From Prochilodus magdalenae (lineage: Eukaryota > Chordata > Actinopteri > Characiformes > Prochilodontidae), in the NCBI GenBank assembly GCA_024036415.1, contig JAMWET010004102.1, positions 26,001 through 90,000 on the forward strand: a stretch of DNA of 64,000 nt, written 5' to 3'. The position numbers were made by a program, and so were the translations under genes. The notes under the pieces were generated by a model, which had not been told where the DNA came from, searched no databases, and was given only the letters and a program-made list of their open reading frames with translations. Of this stretch, positions 62,180-64,000 are shown one piece after another. Numbering within the stretch: position 1 is the first letter of the stretch; every line of letters begins with the position of its first letter.

Positions 62180-63185
62180 TATCGATGAGGATGAGTGTAT
62201 AAGATGTATTCCTTTATTTACTACTGTGTACTCTTAATGAGAAGGTTTAAATGGGATTTGCTTGACGTAAAAAGGGATGAATTCACAATAAAGGAAGCGG
62301 AGAAATGAGAGTTGAATATTTTGAAATCCTGGCTTTGTACTGTAATACATTGTACAAAGCACACTGTACAAAGCCATTTGGGATGCAATCCTGCAGAGGT
62401 CTGCACAGAAATTGCTGAAATAATAACAATCTGGAACTTACCGGCTGCTTTACGAAAGAATACTTTGCCAAAAAGACAATTAGAGTGCTGGAAGGATCTG
62501 TTTAAAGCAAAGGAATGCCACTGCTGTGACCTTCTCCTCCCAACACAACGAGCCTAATACATTTATTACCATGGCAGAAATTTCCAAAGCCACTTTTTGA
62601 AGGCACGGCCAGGTTTTCTGTCCAACCAGCTTCAATCGGACATTTTTTTCCGTCCCCAAGACTTTATTTCTCTGTCTCTCTGCCACTCTTTCCCCTCGTC
62701 TCCATCTGCTTTATGTGAGATCTTCTTCAGTGTCTTGTGCCAGGGTGCACTTCTGACGCACGGTTGTTCTGACAGTCAGTTTACATGCGCCAGACTCGCT
62801 TACTTAGTCAAGACCACACAGCTCTTCGATAAGCTCATACGCTCACCTACACACACTTACACACGCACACAATTACATGGTGAGTATTTTTAGTGGTCCA
62901 ACCATAAATATCACAGCCCAGAAACTGCAGAATGACTGCTCATCGTAAGCTCATTAAGCTGCTATGGTGTTCCAAGTGGTTGCTATGTTTGCTAGGAATG
63001 ATAAAGCACGTCCCTCGACCGGACAATATGTCGTAGTAGGTGGCACCCTTTATGGGTAGAGTCAGGCAAGTAGTCATGAGGCCTGGTATGCTTTGCACAA
63101 GAGTTCTTTTCCCCTCACCTTTATTTACACACCAACGAAGACAATCATTTACATATTTACAAGTACGCACACACACATTCAGAGA
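62180..63185. other. No gene recognised
   Basis: Intergenic DNA without recognisable coding domains. A short palindrome of gtacaaagc/gctttgtac lies at 62,332-62,375 (ggctttgtactg ... tgtacaaagcc). A CA-rich stretch lies at 62,845-62,872. Confidence 0.45.
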
Positions 63186-63189
63186 CAAA

Positions 63190-63405
63190 TACATTTACAG
63201 CATTTAGCTGATGCTTTTATCCAGAGCGACTTACAAGGTTAATCATATTACAGGTGGGCCAGTGTAGTGTTAGGAGTCTTGCCCAAGGACTCTTATTTGT
63301 GTAGCACAGCGTAGTCACGCAGACCGGGATTCAAACCCCAGTCTCCCACATGTGGTGGTGGCTCTCTGGCGAGCAGTGGTGTTATCCGCTGAGCTACACC
63401 AACCA
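63190..63405 (-). repeat. tRNA-derived SINE, copy 3
   Basis: Same repeat as at 49,917-50,132, same orientation. The minus strand has GGTGTAGCTCAGCGGATAAC (A-box region) and GGTTTGAATCC (B box, one change from consensus). The 3' part ends in the complement of tttagctgatgcttttatcc. Confidence 0.9.
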
Positions 63406-64000
63406 CGAAAACAATACTCTCCACCAGCTAGAGGTGTTTGGATCTGACGACTGCAACATCATATGGATCTTGGTCTGGTCTCTGTCTGTCATGACAAGAA
63501 CCCCTCTCTCTCCTCAGTTCCCCCAGTAACACCACATATAAGCAGGTTGCCCCTCCCCTGGGCTAAACCATTAATGGCTTGAGGTGATACTGGAGTTCTG
63601 CAGTCTTCTCTGTCCCACCTGCTCTGTTCACCCCTTCTCTTCTACAGAGGTTGAACTTACCCAGGTAGGTAAAGCTACGGTGAAGCCTACAGTTGCCTTT
63701 TGACCATTATCTTACACCGTAGAGCAGTTTACAGGTAAGTATACATAATCTCTACTTATTCTGTGACGTGTACCGATCCTTACATCATCACACTAGGGTG
63801 TGGCAGGTGATTCCCATTGGTTCTCACGCCATAACAGACTTGCATCATCAAGTTTTAAACTGGGTGCACAGACTTTTGGCCCCTGTTCATTTCTTTGGGG
63901 AAAGGAAGGTGTATATTAGCACCCTGTTCCCAATCAAACCGAACAAACCGTTGATGTCTCGAAAACTGCAAGACGGGTCAGCTCACAAGCAAACAAATAG
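63406..64000. other. No gene recognised at right edge
   Basis: No supportable coding region. Donor-like steps (ccaggtaggtaaag at 63,661, acaggtaagtatac at 63,731) could belong to the 5' part of a gene to the right, but nothing else supports it. Confidence 0.35.

Noticed and set aside
63630..63745. First exon of another gene near the right edge
   Set aside because: Only donor-like GTAGGT and GTAAGT steps support it; no coding frame, promoter signal or conserved protein is visible.

Overview
The window looks like a gene-containing piece of a teleost genome. Coding sequence is split by GT-AG introns, the WBP1L–CYP17A tail-to-tail pair matches the vertebrate arrangement, and the DNA between genes is full of decayed Tc1/mariner relics, MITEs, tRNA-derived SINEs, minisatellites and AT/TG microsatellites. 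I cannot name the species.

Left part (about 1-42.6 kb): a tandem array of XCR1-like chemokine receptor genes, nearly all on the minus strand. Four copies read through (stop codons at 3285, 18187, 27625, 37579). Five more are broken (7.48, 12.46, 30.82, 32.15, 34.05 kb). A promoter-like block at 120-440 suggests a further copy beyond the left edge. The intact copies share one gene model: a short exon that ends with the start codon plus one G, a donor GTAAGA or GTAAGC, an intron and one long exon carrying the rest. With those four bases added, all four copies give exact open frames of 347, 317, 317 and 316 residues with acidic, Tyr-rich, N-glycosylatable N-termini. A non-coding 5' exon appears to lie further upstream in some copies. 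The array grew by segmental duplication: 8.5-14.4 kb matches 35.6-39.5 kb, and 22.3-26.4 kb matches parts of 40.5-42.6 kb. These duplicates preserve empty target sites that date two insertions precisely: a 1,184-bp solo-LTR-like element (11,228-12,411) and a 1,063-bp element carrying a damaged THAP-domain ORF (24,584-25,646).

Right part (about 43.7-60.4 kb): a GC-rich promoter region leads into a plus-strand wbp1l gene (signal peptide, Cys-rich ectodomain, one TM helix, PPxY motif, conserved TGDSGIEVC segment; stop at 47,926). A complete eight-exon CYP17A steroid 17-alpha-hydroxylase/lyase-family gene follows on the minus strand (58,346 to 51,782; 501 residues, all exon phases agree). Upstream of it is a decayed partial duplicate of its first exon (59.95-60.32 kb).

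The remaining DNA is mostly repeats: an intron-1 TG/TATG tract of about 690 bp in the CYP17A gene, tRNA-derived SINEs at 8.75, 49.92 and 63.19 kb, and two nonautonomous Tc1-type elements sitting side by side at 60,964-62,177. The receptor array (immune cell migration) and the wbp1l–cyp17a pair (WW-domain adaptor; steroid synthesis) appear to be neighbours without a functional link.
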